A DNA stretch of 64,000 nucleotides from Flammeovirga sp. EKP202 (GCF_014534745.1 NZ_JACVVP010000015.1:103036-167035); one strand, 5' to 3'. Positions 31,638-41,481 are shown, counted from the stretch's first letter. Program-made: numbers and translations. The notes: generated from the letters alone by a model not told the origin.

Positions 31638-33917
31638 TTAATTACAAATAACATCAAATAATGCAACTGGAATTCTACTATCCTTGCGATCCAATTCAAT
31701 CACTAACTTGGAAGTTTTAACCGGCTGATCCAACTTCACATCACATAATGTTGTATGGTTTGATACTGTTTGGAAAAGGCATTTCCCTGTCTCATCCTTG
31801 ATTCTAAAAGATTCTACACAGTAAGGTACAATTGATTCTGGATGTCCAAATTGTGTACTTTCCATGGCGTGATCTAAATCGGCATCAAAGAACAATTTAA
31901 TCGATGAAATCTCTTGTACTTCTTCCCACTCTAAAGTCAAAGTTGGGTAAGCATCATCTAATGCTGCAATCCATGCATTGGTTGATTGTACTGGACGAGT
32001 AACTCCTGACTCCAAGTTCTCTTTTTTACCAATGAACAAAGGTGTTTTTAATTGCATCGCGATATTTTGGCCTTCAGGACGACGTTGTGGTGTCCAGAAT
32101 TCAAACCCATCAATCCCAATTTCCTTTGGTGGTTCTTGCTGCCCAAAATTAGAGACTGCTTTATTTTCTTTTCTAAATACTGATAAAATACCCGTGATTC
32201 TGTCCTCAGAATAATTCAATTGTAAATCCGCATTTGGAGCAAAACATACAAACACATAAGTGTCACCTAAAGCTGAAACATCAAACTTTAAATCAACAAA
32301 ATGACGTCCTGCTTCCACTTCTGTTGATTGAATACCAATCACTTTTTCAGGCGTGAAGTTTGTCGCTTCAAGGCTTGCTTTTAATTCAACATCTACTGTT
32401 GTTTCCTTGGCAGCAATAACTGGAACTCTAAGAGAAAGTGTTTGCTGATCCCTTGTAATAGGCAACATCTGAGCAGATGGCATTTCTAACGTTTTCCAAA
32501 TATTTGAAGACCTTAATTCTGTCAGGTTTAATTCTGAAGAAACAGAAACATTCGCTTTTGAAGAAATAAAACCAGATTTATCCAACTTAACATGAGGGAT
32601 ATAAGATGATTTTTCTAACAGTTTTTGTTGAATCTTCTCAATGTGTTCTTTTTCAATGGTTTCATAAGGAAGCACGTCATTTTGAATAGAATAAGCTGCC
32701 GCTACTGCTACTCCTTCTGCTGCTACTGCACTTGTCAACATCACTCTTGTAGAACCAAAAGCAACGTGAGAAACACTTACAATTCTACCTGCAAAAAATA
32801 GATTATCGATATCTCTACTTATAGCCGTTCGTAAAGGTATCTGATAAGTACCTTTTGAATGCCACTGAGTACAACTTGGAAGAGAGGAATACACGCCATC
32901 AGAAGGGTGCAAATCTAACGCCCAACCACCATGAGCAATCGCATCATCAAATCTTCTTTGTTCAATAATATCTTGCTGTTTCATCATGTACAACCCTTCA
33001 AAACGACGACTTTCACGCTTTCCAGGTACTGTACCAACCCACTCTAAGGTCATGTTTTCAGCTTCAGGGAATTTTCCTGAATTCTTGATATAATTCCAAA
33101 TACCATATACAACTTTCCAAAGCTCATATTTGATATTTTCGGTCTCATGTATCGTATCTAAACGCCCTCCATATTCAATCCACCAATAATTACATCCTGT
33201 GTGATCGGCTTGAATATTTTTAAACCTAGGTAATTCCTCAATATCCTTCAATGCATAGGCTGGAGGTGTGAATTTCACTGGTTTGTCGGTGTTTTTGGTA
33301 TAGAAGTAAATGGTATGTCCTAGAAGCTCACCATACTGCTCTACATTTGGAGCCATTTTTTCGCCGAACTCCTCAATGGTTTCGGCCCCCATTCTGAATG
33401 ATGCACCGGCTAAGAAAGAAAGTACTCCGTCACCAGATGCGTCACAAAAGCGCTTTGCACTTAGGTTGTAAAGTGTTGAGTTTTGGCTGTTAAAAGCTTT
33501 TACAGATTGAATTTTTGTATCTTCATGAGTTACCTCAAAAGCTGAAGTATTCAATAGTAAAGTGATATTCTCTTCCTGCTTTACTTTTTCGATCAGAATT
33601 GTATCGAAAATTAAAGCATTACCTTCTCTATTTCTATAAAGGTTTTCTTCTAAAATTTCACCTGTCACACCTGTTTCTCTCGACCATCTATTGTTATTTC
33701 CCATGTGAGAAGTAGCTCCTAAAGCCCACAATCTCACCTCACTAGAAGCATTACCTCCCAATATTGGTCTATCTTGTACTAAAACAACTTTTACTCCTTG
33801 TCGAGCTGCTGTAATTGCGGCACAAGTACCTGATAGTCCTCCACCTACAATTAATAAATCCGTGTCAATAGCCACCTCTTTTAGGCTCCTATTTTTATTA
33901 TAAGATTCCTGAATCAT
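31638..33917 (-). CDS. FAD-dependent oxidoreductase with C-terminal discoidin-like domain, cytoplasmic
   Basis: 759 residues, no signal peptide. The FAD Rossmann motif LLIVGGGLSGTCAAITAARQG is at about 21-41, followed by RPILGGNASSEVR at 50-63 and a late FAD segment LFFAGRIVSVSHVAFGSTRV; this is the FAD_oxidored family pattern. Residues about 600-759 look like a galactose-binding/F5/8C-type beta-sandwich (ESGVTRPVQSTNAWIAALDDAYPTLTLEW), odd for a cytoplasmic enzyme. It lies between the sodium/solute symporter and the IclR gene, so I infer that it oxidises, or redox-activates, the sugar brought in by the symporter. The reaction and electron acceptor are unknown; it could take part in non-hydrolytic glycoside cleavage or handling of an unusual sugar. 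Confidence 0.82.
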   Translation of the reverse strand: MIQESYNKNRSLKEVAIDTDLLIVGGGLSGTCAAITAARQGVKVVLVQDRPILGGNASSEVRLWALGATSHMGNNNRWSRETGVTGEILEENLYRNREGNALIFDTILIEKVKQEENITLLLNTSAFEVTHEDTKIQSVKAFNSQNSTLYNLSAKRFCDASGDGVLSFLAGASFRMGAETIEEFGEKMAPNVEQYGELLGHTIYFYTKNTDKPVKFTPPAYALKDIEELPRFKNIQADHTGCNYWWIEYGGRLDTIHETENIKYELWKVVYGIWNYIKNSGKFPEAENMTLEWVGTVPGKRESRRFEGLYMMKQQDIIEQRRFDDAIAHGGWALDLHPSDGVYSSLPSCTQWHSKGTYQIPLRTAISRDIDNLFFAGRIVSVSHVAFGSTRVMLTSAVAAEGVAVAAAYSIQNDVLPYETIEKEHIEKIQQKLLEKSSYIPHVKLDKSGFISSKANVSVSSELNLTELRSSNIWKTLEMPSAQMLPITRDQQTLSLRVPVIAAKETTVDVELKASLEATNFTPEKVIGIQSTEVEAGRHFVDLKFDVSALGDTYVFVCFAPNADLQLNYSEDRITGILSVFRKENKAVSNFGQQEPPKEIGIDGFEFWTPQRRPEGQNIAMQLKTPLFIGKKENLESGVTRPVQSTNAWIAALDDAYPTLTLEWEEVQEISSIKLFFDADLDHAMESTQFGHPESIVPYCVESFRIKDETGKCLFQTVSNHTTLCDVKLDQPVKTSKLVIELDRKDSRIPVALFDVICN

Positions 33918-33981
33918 AATTCTCTCGTCTAGTTTTCCAACTAATTTTTTTGAATAACTCTCTATTCATTTATAATAATGA

Positions 33982-34047
33982 AGCTCCAGTGTTTGAAAAT
34001 GTGATTCGCATTTCCAAAAGTGATAAGGCAGACACACCACTGGAGCT
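33982..34047 (-). terminator. Long-stem hairpin between symporter and oxidoreductase
   Basis: Outer stem AGCTCCAGTG / CACTGGAGCT (10 perfect pairs) with 46 nt between that contain a smaller AAATG/CATTT-type stem. No clear U-tract on the minus strand. It may set a lower expression step after the symporter, in the same way as the hairpin after SusD. Confidence 0.55.
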
Positions 34048-34068
34048 ATTTCTTATTCTTTTAAATAT

Positions 34069-35733
34069 TTAATAAACAATCATTTCTTTTTCTTCCTTGA
34101 CTACATTATTTGCTTTTTTTAGTAAGCTATAAGCCAAAATGGCGATGATCACTCCTATACCGACTAACCATGTCCAGCCATCTTCTCCCGTTAGGGCAAT
34201 TCCAAAAAAGAGCACACACACCGCAAATAATGAATAACTCATTACTTTCAAACTAAAAGCATTGGTTCCTGCTGTTTCAACCACTTCCTCACGTCTTTTT
34301 GCAATTTCATTCACTTGATGACTCACCATGCTATTTTTTGACATTTGAATCATTTCGTTGATTGCTAATAACGTAAATGGTACTACCACACCTATCAACA
34401 TCTCAATTGCTCTACTTAATCCTTCCCAATCAATCACCATTGGCAGAATTTTAAGTAATACATTAATCAATAAACTTGCAATCGTAATTTTTATAATCTG
34501 TGATTTTCCTAATCTATCTGAAAACAAACTCCAAATTGGAGGAGCATAAAGGGAAGTACCCGTAACTGCACTAATACTCAAGACCACATTGACAATACCT
34601 CCAACTGATGGAACAAGTAATGCAACACCAATTGCAAACACTCCGCAGAAAATCGTCGCCATCCTGGCTACTTGTATTTTTTGTTTGTCTGATAAATTAG
34701 GTTTTAATTTTAAAACAATATCATTTGTGATCACAGCAGCTGAAATGTTCAATGAACCATTGACCGAACTTGCTGTTGCATATAACATTCCTCCGATCAT
34801 TAATCCTAACATTCCTTCTGGAAGTACTTTTTGACACATCAATAAATAAGCACCTTCTATTTCTAAACCTGACAGGTTAGGATCTACTACCTTGTAAATC
34901 ATTGGAGGTAGCATCCATAATATTGGACTGAAAATGTATAGCCCTCCAAATAAGTAAGCCACTTTTTTAGCTGCTTTAGGGGTAGAAACTGATGTATAAC
35001 GTTGAACGTAAGCCCAGTTACCGCCTATGAAAATTGAATTATATACTCCAAATGACAAAAGGAATAATGGAGAATATTGTTTATTGACTAGACCAAAAAA
35101 TCCTTCTGGAGAGTTTTTGACAAAATTGTCTACTCCATCTACATAATTCAATGCCAACGGAATCACAATAATAATTGCGGATAATAAAATTACAAATTGT
35201 AATACATCTGTCACCATCACGGCTTTTAATCCGCCAAGTGTGGTATATAAGATCATGAACACCCCCAACACCAAAATGCAGGTATAAATAGAGGCATCAA
35301 GTGAGACACTAATGATCTTTGCTACAGGGTATAAAAATGCACCTGTATATGCAAAAGACATCAATAAAAATAAATAAGTAAACACCTTTTGAGTATCTCC
35401 ATCAAATCGAAATCTCAAATACTCCGCAACGGTAACAGCTCCTGTTTTATGCCATTTATCTACGATAAATTTACCTACTAAGAAGCCTGCTATACACATT
35501 GTCCATTGAATCGCTATTGCCACTGCACCATATTCATAAGCAATTGCACCCCATACTACAAAAGTTCCTGCTGAGAAAAAGCCCATGAAGAGTGACAAAC
35601 CACTCATACCCCAAGGGACTGCTCCTCCCCCAGCGAAAAAACCTTTTAAATCTTTCTCTCTTGAAAATGTAATTCCTACACCTAATACAATTAGGGAAAA
35701 AATCAGTATCACTAAAAAATCAAACGCTCCCAT
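34069..35733 (-). CDS. Sodium/solute symporter (SSS family)
   Basis: 554 residues with about 13 hydrophobic segments spread over the whole length. The N-terminus (MGAFDFLVILIFSLIVLGVGITFS) and the second segment (FFAGGGAVPWGMSGLSLFMGFFSAGTFVVWG) match the SSS pattern of inner-membrane sodium-coupled sugar or organic-acid carriers. TLGGLKAVMVTDVLQFVI near residue 165-182 is the characteristic SSS signature region. In this operon it would import the monosaccharide or short product released in the periplasm, and it is followed by a cytoplasmic FAD enzyme and the IclR regulator that may sense the same compound. First gene of its operon, with the palindromic operator 27 bp upstream of the start. 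Confidence 0.92.
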   Translation of the reverse strand: MGAFDFLVILIFSLIVLGVGITFSREKDLKGFFAGGGAVPWGMSGLSLFMGFFSAGTFVVWGAIAYEYGAVAIAIQWTMCIAGFLVGKFIVDKWHKTGAVTVAEYLRFRFDGDTQKVFTYLFLLMSFAYTGAFLYPVAKIISVSLDASIYTCILVLGVFMILYTTLGGLKAVMVTDVLQFVILLSAIIIVIPLALNYVDGVDNFVKNSPEGFFGLVNKQYSPLFLLSFGVYNSIFIGGNWAYVQRYTSVSTPKAAKKVAYLFGGLYIFSPILWMLPPMIYKVVDPNLSGLEIEGAYLLMCQKVLPEGMLGLMIGGMLYATASSVNGSLNISAAVITNDIVLKLKPNLSDKQKIQVARMATIFCGVFAIGVALLVPSVGGIVNVVLSISAVTGTSLYAPPIWSLFSDRLGKSQIIKITIASLLINVLLKILPMVIDWEGLSRAIEMLIGVVVPFTLLAINEMIQMSKNSMVSHQVNEIAKRREEVVETAGTNAFSLKVMSYSLFAVCVLFFGIALTGEDGWTWLVGIGVIIAILAYSLLKKANNVVKEEKEMIVY

Positions 35734-35759
35734 CTTAAAAAACTAGTTTCTTTATTATA

Positions 35760-35774
35760 TTGCTAATATAGCAA
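35760..35774. promoter_or_regulatory. Palindromic operator TTGCTA-N3-TAGCAA upstream of the symporter/IclR operon
   Basis: Perfect 15-bp palindrome, ATA centre, 27 bp upstream of the symporter start. Since the IclR gene lies in this operon, this site is the probable autoregulatory operator. Confidence 0.82.
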
Positions 35775-35941
35775 TAATAGATTTAACTTTTAAATATTTA
35801 TTCTACTATTTTAAATTTCTTACTTAAAAAATAGCACATTCTTGGAATTCTTCGATGTAAAGTATTACATTTCACATTGAACATACTGTAAATCATTGAG
35901 TAAACTACTCTTTTGAATCGAAAAATTCTGTCATTTGATAT

Positions 35942-35985
35942 GAAAAAAGTCATCCCTTTATCATGTAAAATAATAAGGGATGACT
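35942..35985 (-). terminator. Intrinsic terminator after the T9SS-tagged glycosidase
   Basis: Stem AGTCATCCCTT / AAGGGATGACT (11 pairs) followed on the minus strand by TTTTTTC. It lies 43 bp after the stop of 36028-39078 and cleanly separates this unit from the symporter operon. Confidence 0.85.
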
Positions 35986-36027
35986 CCTATCAACTTATAA
36001 CCAACTATTTATTCGTTACTATAACTA

Positions 36028-39000
36028 TTACTTGATCAATATTTTAAGATGATCAGAATTATTGGATGATCTGATGTAATAAACACCTTTTGGCAATTCT
36101 GATAGATCAATCACTTCTGAAGGTTCTTGAATTTCAATCGTCTTGACTTCTACTCCAACTCCATTGATTACGTGAATGATTTCTTGTGCTTTCAGGTTTC
36201 TGATCTGGAATAATCCGTTATTCGGGTTGGGATAAACTACTTGATCAAAAGCAGGAACATCAACACTAGTAATCGTCGAAGACTTAATTTCAAAAGTTTG
36301 ACTGATTGCTACTGCGGCAAAAATCTCATCTGTTTCAGTCGTTGTCGCTTTTACAGTGACAGTACCTACTGCTTTTCCGACTAATTTTCCGTCTTCAATC
36401 ACTGCAATTGAGGCATCGTCAACAATGTAATTAATTTCTTGTCCGTCATAAATTGAAAACGCGGTCAAGTTTACTTCTTCATTGACTTTAAGTGTTGTTA
36501 CTTGTTCACTCCAATCAATTTCATCTTGATATTTCACTACAACAGCTTTTTCCAATCTTTCTGATTCCACAAACTCTTGATCGGCCTCAGCGTAGGCTAT
36601 TACCGTGATGTTCCCCACTTCATTACCTCTCAATGAACTTCCTTCAAGAATTGCAGCATCAGAGTCTTCTTTCAGCAAGTATTTCACTTTTGACCCAGCG
36701 TTCGTTGCCAGTGAATAAGATCCACCTACGGCCAATTTAGAAATATCTTGATCCCAAGTGATAGTGTTTTCTCTTCTTGCATTAATTGTTTTGTTGAATG
36801 TAACTGGTATGTCATTCGCAGTATTTGTAGTCGCTGATATTTGAACGTTGCCTGTACCTACAATTGTAAGTAAGTTCGTCTCGCTTATTGTTGCAATACT
36901 CTCATTACTTGTAGCAAATGTTACAGGTTCTTCTGTTGATGAAGTCGCTTCCATTTGGAATTCATCTCCAACCATCATCACTCCTTCCTCTAAATTCCAT
37001 TCGATTTCAGTATCATCTGCCGCATAAACTTCTAACTCAAACATACGCATTCTTGTATCGGTACCTTTGTCCAAATTGTTGACTTGAAGCTTTACTTTTT
37101 GAGCAGTTACCTTGTCAAAGAATTGAATATATTCGGGGTTTCTATTATCTGCCTCTTCTAAAACTTTCACCCAGTTGCCTTCAATTTCAACACTCAATTC
37201 AAAACCAACAATTGGATTACTGTAAACACCATCAGAACTACCTGTCCACATGCCTACACCCGTGATATCAAAAGGTTCTCCTAAATCTACCACTACTTCA
37301 TGGGGTAAAGGAATTCCTTTTTCTGTAATCCAACGACTCGTTTTGTCAATTTTTTCACCATCCAGAAGATTGGTTGCAGGATATTTATCGTCTTGGTTCG
37401 TTACGGATTCAATTGTTTTTCCTTTGGCTACATTAACCAAAGCACCTGTTGCTACTTTAAATGATCTTACTACAGATGAAGCACAATCAAATTCTTCATT
37501 ACCCATTTGGTAAGCTCTGATTTTTACTTGTCCTTCTCCAGAAAAAGTCATCACTCCGTCATTGATCACTGCAGGACCATCAACTACTTCATATTGTACA
37601 TCTAAGCCCGAACTTGCTGTCGCTTTTAATGTATAAGTACTTCTTAGTAACTGATCATCAATTGATGCAAATTCAATCGTTTGAGGTTTCAATGAAGTAG
37701 CAGCTCCATTCGGGTCTAAAGTGATTTTTAATGTATTTACACTAAATGGAGAAGCATCAAATGAGATTTTATCCACTGCCTGTGAATAATTTACATTCAT
37801 GACCTCTTCTATATCATAAGCTTGAGTACTTAACCATGATTGAACCGATGAAATACCTTGTACCGTTCCATTATCATTTAACTCAATTGAAATTGTCTGA
37901 GCTTCAGGAGCGATATTAGTAATATTCAGGTATACCACATTTTCATCTCCATCTCTCATTGCAAGTACACGTGTAAGGTCCATGTTTTTCATTCCCCTTT
38001 CCGGTAAACAATAAGAGCCAAGAGGAAAAGAGGATGTCAATTGTTTAAAGCCATCATACACTTTTGATTTTACAGGTGAACCACCTGAAGGCGTCTGAAG
38101 AAGAGCTGCGTTGTTGCCTGATGAATTATTGATATTGAAGATGAAAAAGTGATTCACTCCACCATTAATTGCGTCACTAATACGCATACCCATAGAAACA
38201 TCACCAATATAATCAGGTTCTGATTGTTCGAAGATTTCATAAAGACCATCTCCTTTTTGTAGCTTACCTGTTTGCTCATTGTTTTGGAAAGGTAAACCAT
38301 CAATGTAATCATAGATTTCTTTATAGTTTTTCTCATCCCATCCGTTTCTATATCCGTGTGTTGAAACGACATCGATCTCATCATATGCTTCAGGGATTTC
38401 TGCTTTCCATACGTCAAACCATTTGATTACACCTAAAACACTCCACTGACTTGTACCACCAATATGAGGCATTTTCATTCCTTTGGTATTGATAGAAGGG
38501 TCTTCAATCATTTCACGCAACTTAGGAATTGAATATTTATACAAACCACCATAGTAAACAGCAAAGCCTGTACCTCCTGGCTCATTGAGTACATCTAACT
38601 CATCAATGGTTACACCTCTGTCATGAAAACCTTCAATTACATCATAGTAATACTGAGCCATTTTATCATAAATCTCAGGGTCACTATCATCAAACTCCTT
38701 TTTCTTATCTGGATCTTTTCTCAAATCTTCAGGAATATCTTGCACACACATTTGTACTTTTATATCCGGGTTAATTTTTCGGATATCTTCCACAAAAGCA
38801 GTGAAATTATTGTATTGCTTCTCAGAGTCACCAGACGGCCTTCCATTTATATAATGCTTCACAAAGTCTAAGTGAATGTCTTCCGCAACCATTTTAGCCG
38901 CCAATAACCGATTCTCTTCAGACATGCTCAACCAGTGACCAATATAACTATCACAAGTACCTCCAGCACCCAAAAATTGTTGTTGTTTTTTACTTATGTC

Positions 39001-39078
39001 TACAGAAATACTCTGTGCCCACAAGTTTGAGGTCGCTAATAGTAAGCTACCCAATAAAAAAGTAAGTATTTTTCTCAT
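36028..39078 (-). CDS. Clan GH-A glycosidase (GH30-like) with discoidin and Ig-like domains and T9SS sorting tag
   Basis: Start taken at 39078 (MRKILTFLLG...), giving 1016 residues and a signal peptide ending LWAQ; the frame extends 14 codons upstream but without signal character. The barrel starts with FLGAGGTCDSYIG; DVLNEPGG gives the acid/base E166 and FEQSEPD a probable nucleophile E287. A beta-sandwich follows, then an F5/8C-like domain (about 555-685, NVAKGKTIESV...), then bacterial Ig-like repeats. The C-terminal ~75 residues (VYPNPNNGLFQI ... GVYYIRSSNNSDHLKILIK) form a type IX secretion type-A tag, so it is exported to the surface or released. It probably follows the sulfatase at 39214-40701 in one unit, 135 bp apart, and ends at a strong terminator. 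The exact GH family and substrate are unsure. Confidence 0.78.
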   Translation of the reverse strand: MRKILTFLLGSLLLATSNLWAQSISVDISKKQQQFLGAGGTCDSYIGHWLSMSEENRLLAAKMVAEDIHLDFVKHYINGRPSGDSEKQYNNFTAFVEDIRKINPDIKVQMCVQDIPEDLRKDPDKKKEFDDSDPEIYDKMAQYYYDVIEGFHDRGVTIDELDVLNEPGGTGFAVYYGGLYKYSIPKLREMIEDPSINTKGMKMPHIGGTSQWSVLGVIKWFDVWKAEIPEAYDEIDVVSTHGYRNGWDEKNYKEIYDYIDGLPFQNNEQTGKLQKGDGLYEIFEQSEPDYIGDVSMGMRISDAINGGVNHFFIFNINNSSGNNAALLQTPSGGSPVKSKVYDGFKQLTSSFPLGSYCLPERGMKNMDLTRVLAMRDGDENVVYLNITNIAPEAQTISIELNDNGTVQGISSVQSWLSTQAYDIEEVMNVNYSQAVDKISFDASPFSVNTLKITLDPNGAATSLKPQTIEFASIDDQLLRSTYTLKATASSGLDVQYEVVDGPAVINDGVMTFSGEGQVKIRAYQMGNEEFDCASSVVRSFKVATGALVNVAKGKTIESVTNQDDKYPATNLLDGEKIDKTSRWITEKGIPLPHEVVVDLGEPFDITGVGMWTGSSDGVYSNPIVGFELSVEIEGNWVKVLEEADNRNPEYIQFFDKVTAQKVKLQVNNLDKGTDTRMRMFELEVYAADDTEIEWNLEEGVMMVGDEFQMEATSSTEEPVTFATSNESIATISETNLLTIVGTGNVQISATTNTANDIPVTFNKTINARRENTITWDQDISKLAVGGSYSLATNAGSKVKYLLKEDSDAAILEGSSLRGNEVGNITVIAYAEADQEFVESERLEKAVVVKYQDEIDWSEQVTTLKVNEEVNLTAFSIYDGQEINYIVDDASIAVIEDGKLVGKAVGTVTVKATTTETDEIFAAVAISQTFEIKSSTITSVDVPAFDQVVYPNPNNGLFQIRNLKAQEIIHVINGVGVEVKTIEIQEPSEVIDLSELPKGVYYIRSSNNSDHLKILIK

Positions 39079-39213
39079 CGTATTACGATTAAAAATAAGT
39101 TTAATTGAATGCACATTCACTTAAAGAAGTAAGCAAAACAAGGCCGACTATCTTAAAAATGTCTTTACAGTACTATTCAATTGATTAAAAAATTCATTTC
39201 ACTTATAAAGTAC

Positions 39214-40701
39214 CTATTGCCAAAACTGATTTCTCAATTTATAAGGCTTAGTTTTCTTTTCTTTTTCAGGATTGAAATGGGGATTTTTCACAGGAAGTTG
39301 AGCATTTGTCTTCTTCAACCAATGCTTTAGTTCTTTCTCCATTTCAATGGCTACATCTTCATTTTCATCAATCACATTACTAGCCTCTCCTATGTCTTTT
39401 GATAGATCATAAAGTTCATCTCTCTTACCATATATTCTATAAAATTTCCACTGCCCTTTGAGGACAGCACTGTAAGGTTCAGCACCTTGTATATGGTAGT
39501 GAGGATAATGCCAAAAGAGTGTTCTATCCATCTTTTCATCTTCCGTCAATACACTGCTTAAGTCTACACCGTCTACTGCTTTCTTCTTGTATTTTGTGGA
39601 AGTTAAAGACAACAATGTAGGCATGAAATCTATGGTCATCATAGGGACATCACTTTCAGCCTGTATTACTTTTCCTTTCCATTTCACAATCATAGGAACT
39701 CTTACTCCTCCTTCGTAAAAGTTTCCTTTTCCTGTTCTATAAGGATAATTGCTTTTAGGTTTTCTCCCCTTCTTATTGGCTTTTAATTCCAAGCCTCCAT
39801 TGTCACTACTCAATACAATAATTGTATTATCTATAAGTCCTTCGTTTTCAAGTTTTTCAATAATTTGACCCACTGCGTCATCTACATGTTCCACCATCGC
39901 TGCATACGTAGGGTTTTGATGATGCTTCCCTCCTTCACCTTTGTCAATCAATGCTTGATATTTTTTCACCTTTTCTGGTTTGGCTTGTAAGGGGGTATGA
40001 ACATTGTAAAAATTAAATTGTAAGTAGAATGGCTTTCTCTTCGCAATTTCTATCTGATGAATAGCTTCCTTCACCAATCGATCGGTCAAAAATTCACCTT
40101 TTTCACCATCGGCTAACGTTGGGTTATTATACGGAGAAAAGTAACTTCCCTTATTCGTTGCAGGCGAACCTGCTTTCCAACCACCAATATTTACATCAAA
40201 ACCATGCGACAAAGGCCAATCTTTTTCTTCATCTCCTAAATGCCATTTTCCAACATGAATCGTTTTATAACCATTTTTTCTTAATTCTTCTGGCAACGTT
40301 TGACTTTCTGATGGTAGAAATAATTGCCATTCTGGAATTTTCATAGAAGCATAAGGCATAAACCAGCCATCTATCCAATCCGTTATTCGTAATCGAGCAG
40401 GATATTGTCCCGTCATCAGTGCTGCTCTTGAAGGAGAACAAACCGTACATGCGGCATAAGCGTTGGTAAACTTCATACCGGTGCTTGCCAACTTATCTAT
40501 ATTGGGACTTTGATGGAAGTCAGAGCCGTAACACGACAAATCTTTTATACCCATATCATCCACAAAGAAAAAAACAATATTAGGTTGTTTTTGATCTACT
40601 TGCCCTAATCCAACTGATGAGATAAAAAAAGGAAGTAAGAAGCAAATCAATAGATGATAATTAATTTTTGTCAGATACAATAAACGATGAATGTTGTTCA
40701 T
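39214..40701 (-). CDS. S1-family sulfatase, secreted
   Basis: 495 residues. The hydrophobic segment at about 17-33 (LLICFLLPFFISSVGLGQ) acts as a signal peptide with an unusually long polar start. Signature CSPSRAALMTG, formylglycine Cys88. FFVDDMGIKDLSCYG, VGKWHLGD and LSSDNGGLE supply the metal ligands and pocket. The C-terminus is basic (NPEKEKKTKPYKLRNQF). The general pattern (SDFHQSPNIDKLA; YPARLRITDWIDG) is near that of 26231-27658. It is the first gene of a unit with the strongest operator copy 52 bp upstream of the start and is followed by a surface glycosidase. Confidence 0.92.
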   Translation of the reverse strand: MNNIHRLLYLTKINYHLLICFLLPFFISSVGLGQVDQKQPNIVFFFVDDMGIKDLSCYGSDFHQSPNIDKLASTGMKFTNAYAACTVCSPSRAALMTGQYPARLRITDWIDGWFMPYASMKIPEWQLFLPSESQTLPEELRKNGYKTIHVGKWHLGDEEKDWPLSHGFDVNIGGWKAGSPATNKGSYFSPYNNPTLADGEKGEFLTDRLVKEAIHQIEIAKRKPFYLQFNFYNVHTPLQAKPEKVKKYQALIDKGEGGKHHQNPTYAAMVEHVDDAVGQIIEKLENEGLIDNTIIVLSSDNGGLELKANKKGRKPKSNYPYRTGKGNFYEGGVRVPMIVKWKGKVIQAESDVPMMTIDFMPTLLSLTSTKYKKKAVDGVDLSSVLTEDEKMDRTLFWHYPHYHIQGAEPYSAVLKGQWKFYRIYGKRDELYDLSKDIGEASNVIDENEDVAIEMEKELKHWLKKTNAQLPVKNPHFNPEKEKKTKPYKLRNQFWQ

Positions 40702-40744
40702 AAGTCTATTTATTTCGCTTTATAGTGTTAACCGTACAATTATA

Positions 40745-40775
40745 AATATTAATTGCTATAATAGCAATTAATATT
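40745..40775. promoter_or_regulatory. Extended palindromic operator upstream of sulfatase/glycosidase unit
   Basis: The 15-bp core TTGCTA-TAA-TAGCAA at 40753-40767 is embedded in a perfect 31-bp palindrome centred on base 40760. This is the most extended copy of the motif in the window. Confidence 0.82.
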
Positions 40776-40812
40776 CGATTATTTTTTTAAAACATGAATA
40801 ATTACTCCAAAA

Positions 40813-40845
40813 ACAAGCTTGCACTACCATAAATAGTAGTGCAAG
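40813..40845 (-). terminator. Intrinsic terminator after the 200-residue periplasmic protein gene
   Basis: Stem CTTGCACTAC / GTAGTGCAAG (10 pairs, 8-nt loop), followed on the minus strand by TTGTTTTTGG. It isolates 40879-41481 from the sulfatase downstream. Confidence 0.8.
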
Positions 40846-40878
40846 TTGATGTTTCAAATTTATATTGTCTTCGTTTAA

Positions 40879-41481
40879 TTAGTTGCGAAGCTCTACCCCA
40901 ATTTTTTCAGTGTACTTAACAATAATAGTATTGTATCTACCTTTAAACTCTTCAAACTTCTTTTTTTGATCTACATCAAAAATTTCATTAAAAGCATATT
41001 CCTTAGTGGTCACCACCAAAGAATCGATCTCTAAATATTGCTGACTATCTACATCATATACTTTTCGAGCACTCATAAGCATCTTGTTCATTCGTTTCAA
41101 CTCAACTTTTAACTCACCTTGTTGCTCCTTTGTAATCGAGAACATTTGTCTCAATACAGAAAGTTCTTTACGTGTCAATCTTGAGATCGCTAAAACAGTA
41201 ATTTGATTTTCTGTTAAGATTTCGTTTCTCGATTCTTTAAACTCTTTTTCAAGCTTCTTCTTCTCTTTTACAGAATATTTATCGATTTTAATCAACTCTG
41301 TTAGATAATGAACACGTTGTTCTTTCAATTGATCAATCTGTTTGTCAGTTAAAGTACCTCCTAATGTATTATTTAAATAAGAGATATAATTTTTAATTTT
41401 CTTTTCAATTTTAGCATCTTGTGCAAAAACAAATTGTCCCAATAGCACAAGAAGAATGTTTAGTGAGATTAACTTTTTCAT
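40879..41481 (-). CDS. Small periplasmic helical protein with LTxxQ-like repeats, function unknown
   Basis: 200 residues with a signal peptide ending FVFAQ (residue 21). The mature part is almost wholly helical and charged (coiled-coil-like). It contains a recurring pattern: LTDKQIDQL, LTENQITVL, ITKEQQGEL and VDQKKKF. LTxxQ motifs are the mark of Spy/CpxP-type periplasmic proteins, which suggests a distant relative with a chaperone or stress role; I cannot confirm this. It has its own strong terminator, and a palindromic operator lies 212 bp upstream, nearer the divergent lipoprotein gene, so regulon membership is doubtful. Confidence 0.7.
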   Translation of the reverse strand: MKKLISLNILLVLLGQFVFAQDAKIEKKIKNYISYLNNTLGGTLTDKQIDQLKEQRVHYLTELIKIDKYSVKEKKKLEKEFKESRNEILTENQITVLAISRLTRKELSVLRQMFSITKEQQGELKVELKRMNKMLMSARKVYDVDSQQYLEIDSLVVTTKEYAFNEIFDVDQKKKFEEFKGRYNTIIVKYTEKIGVELRN

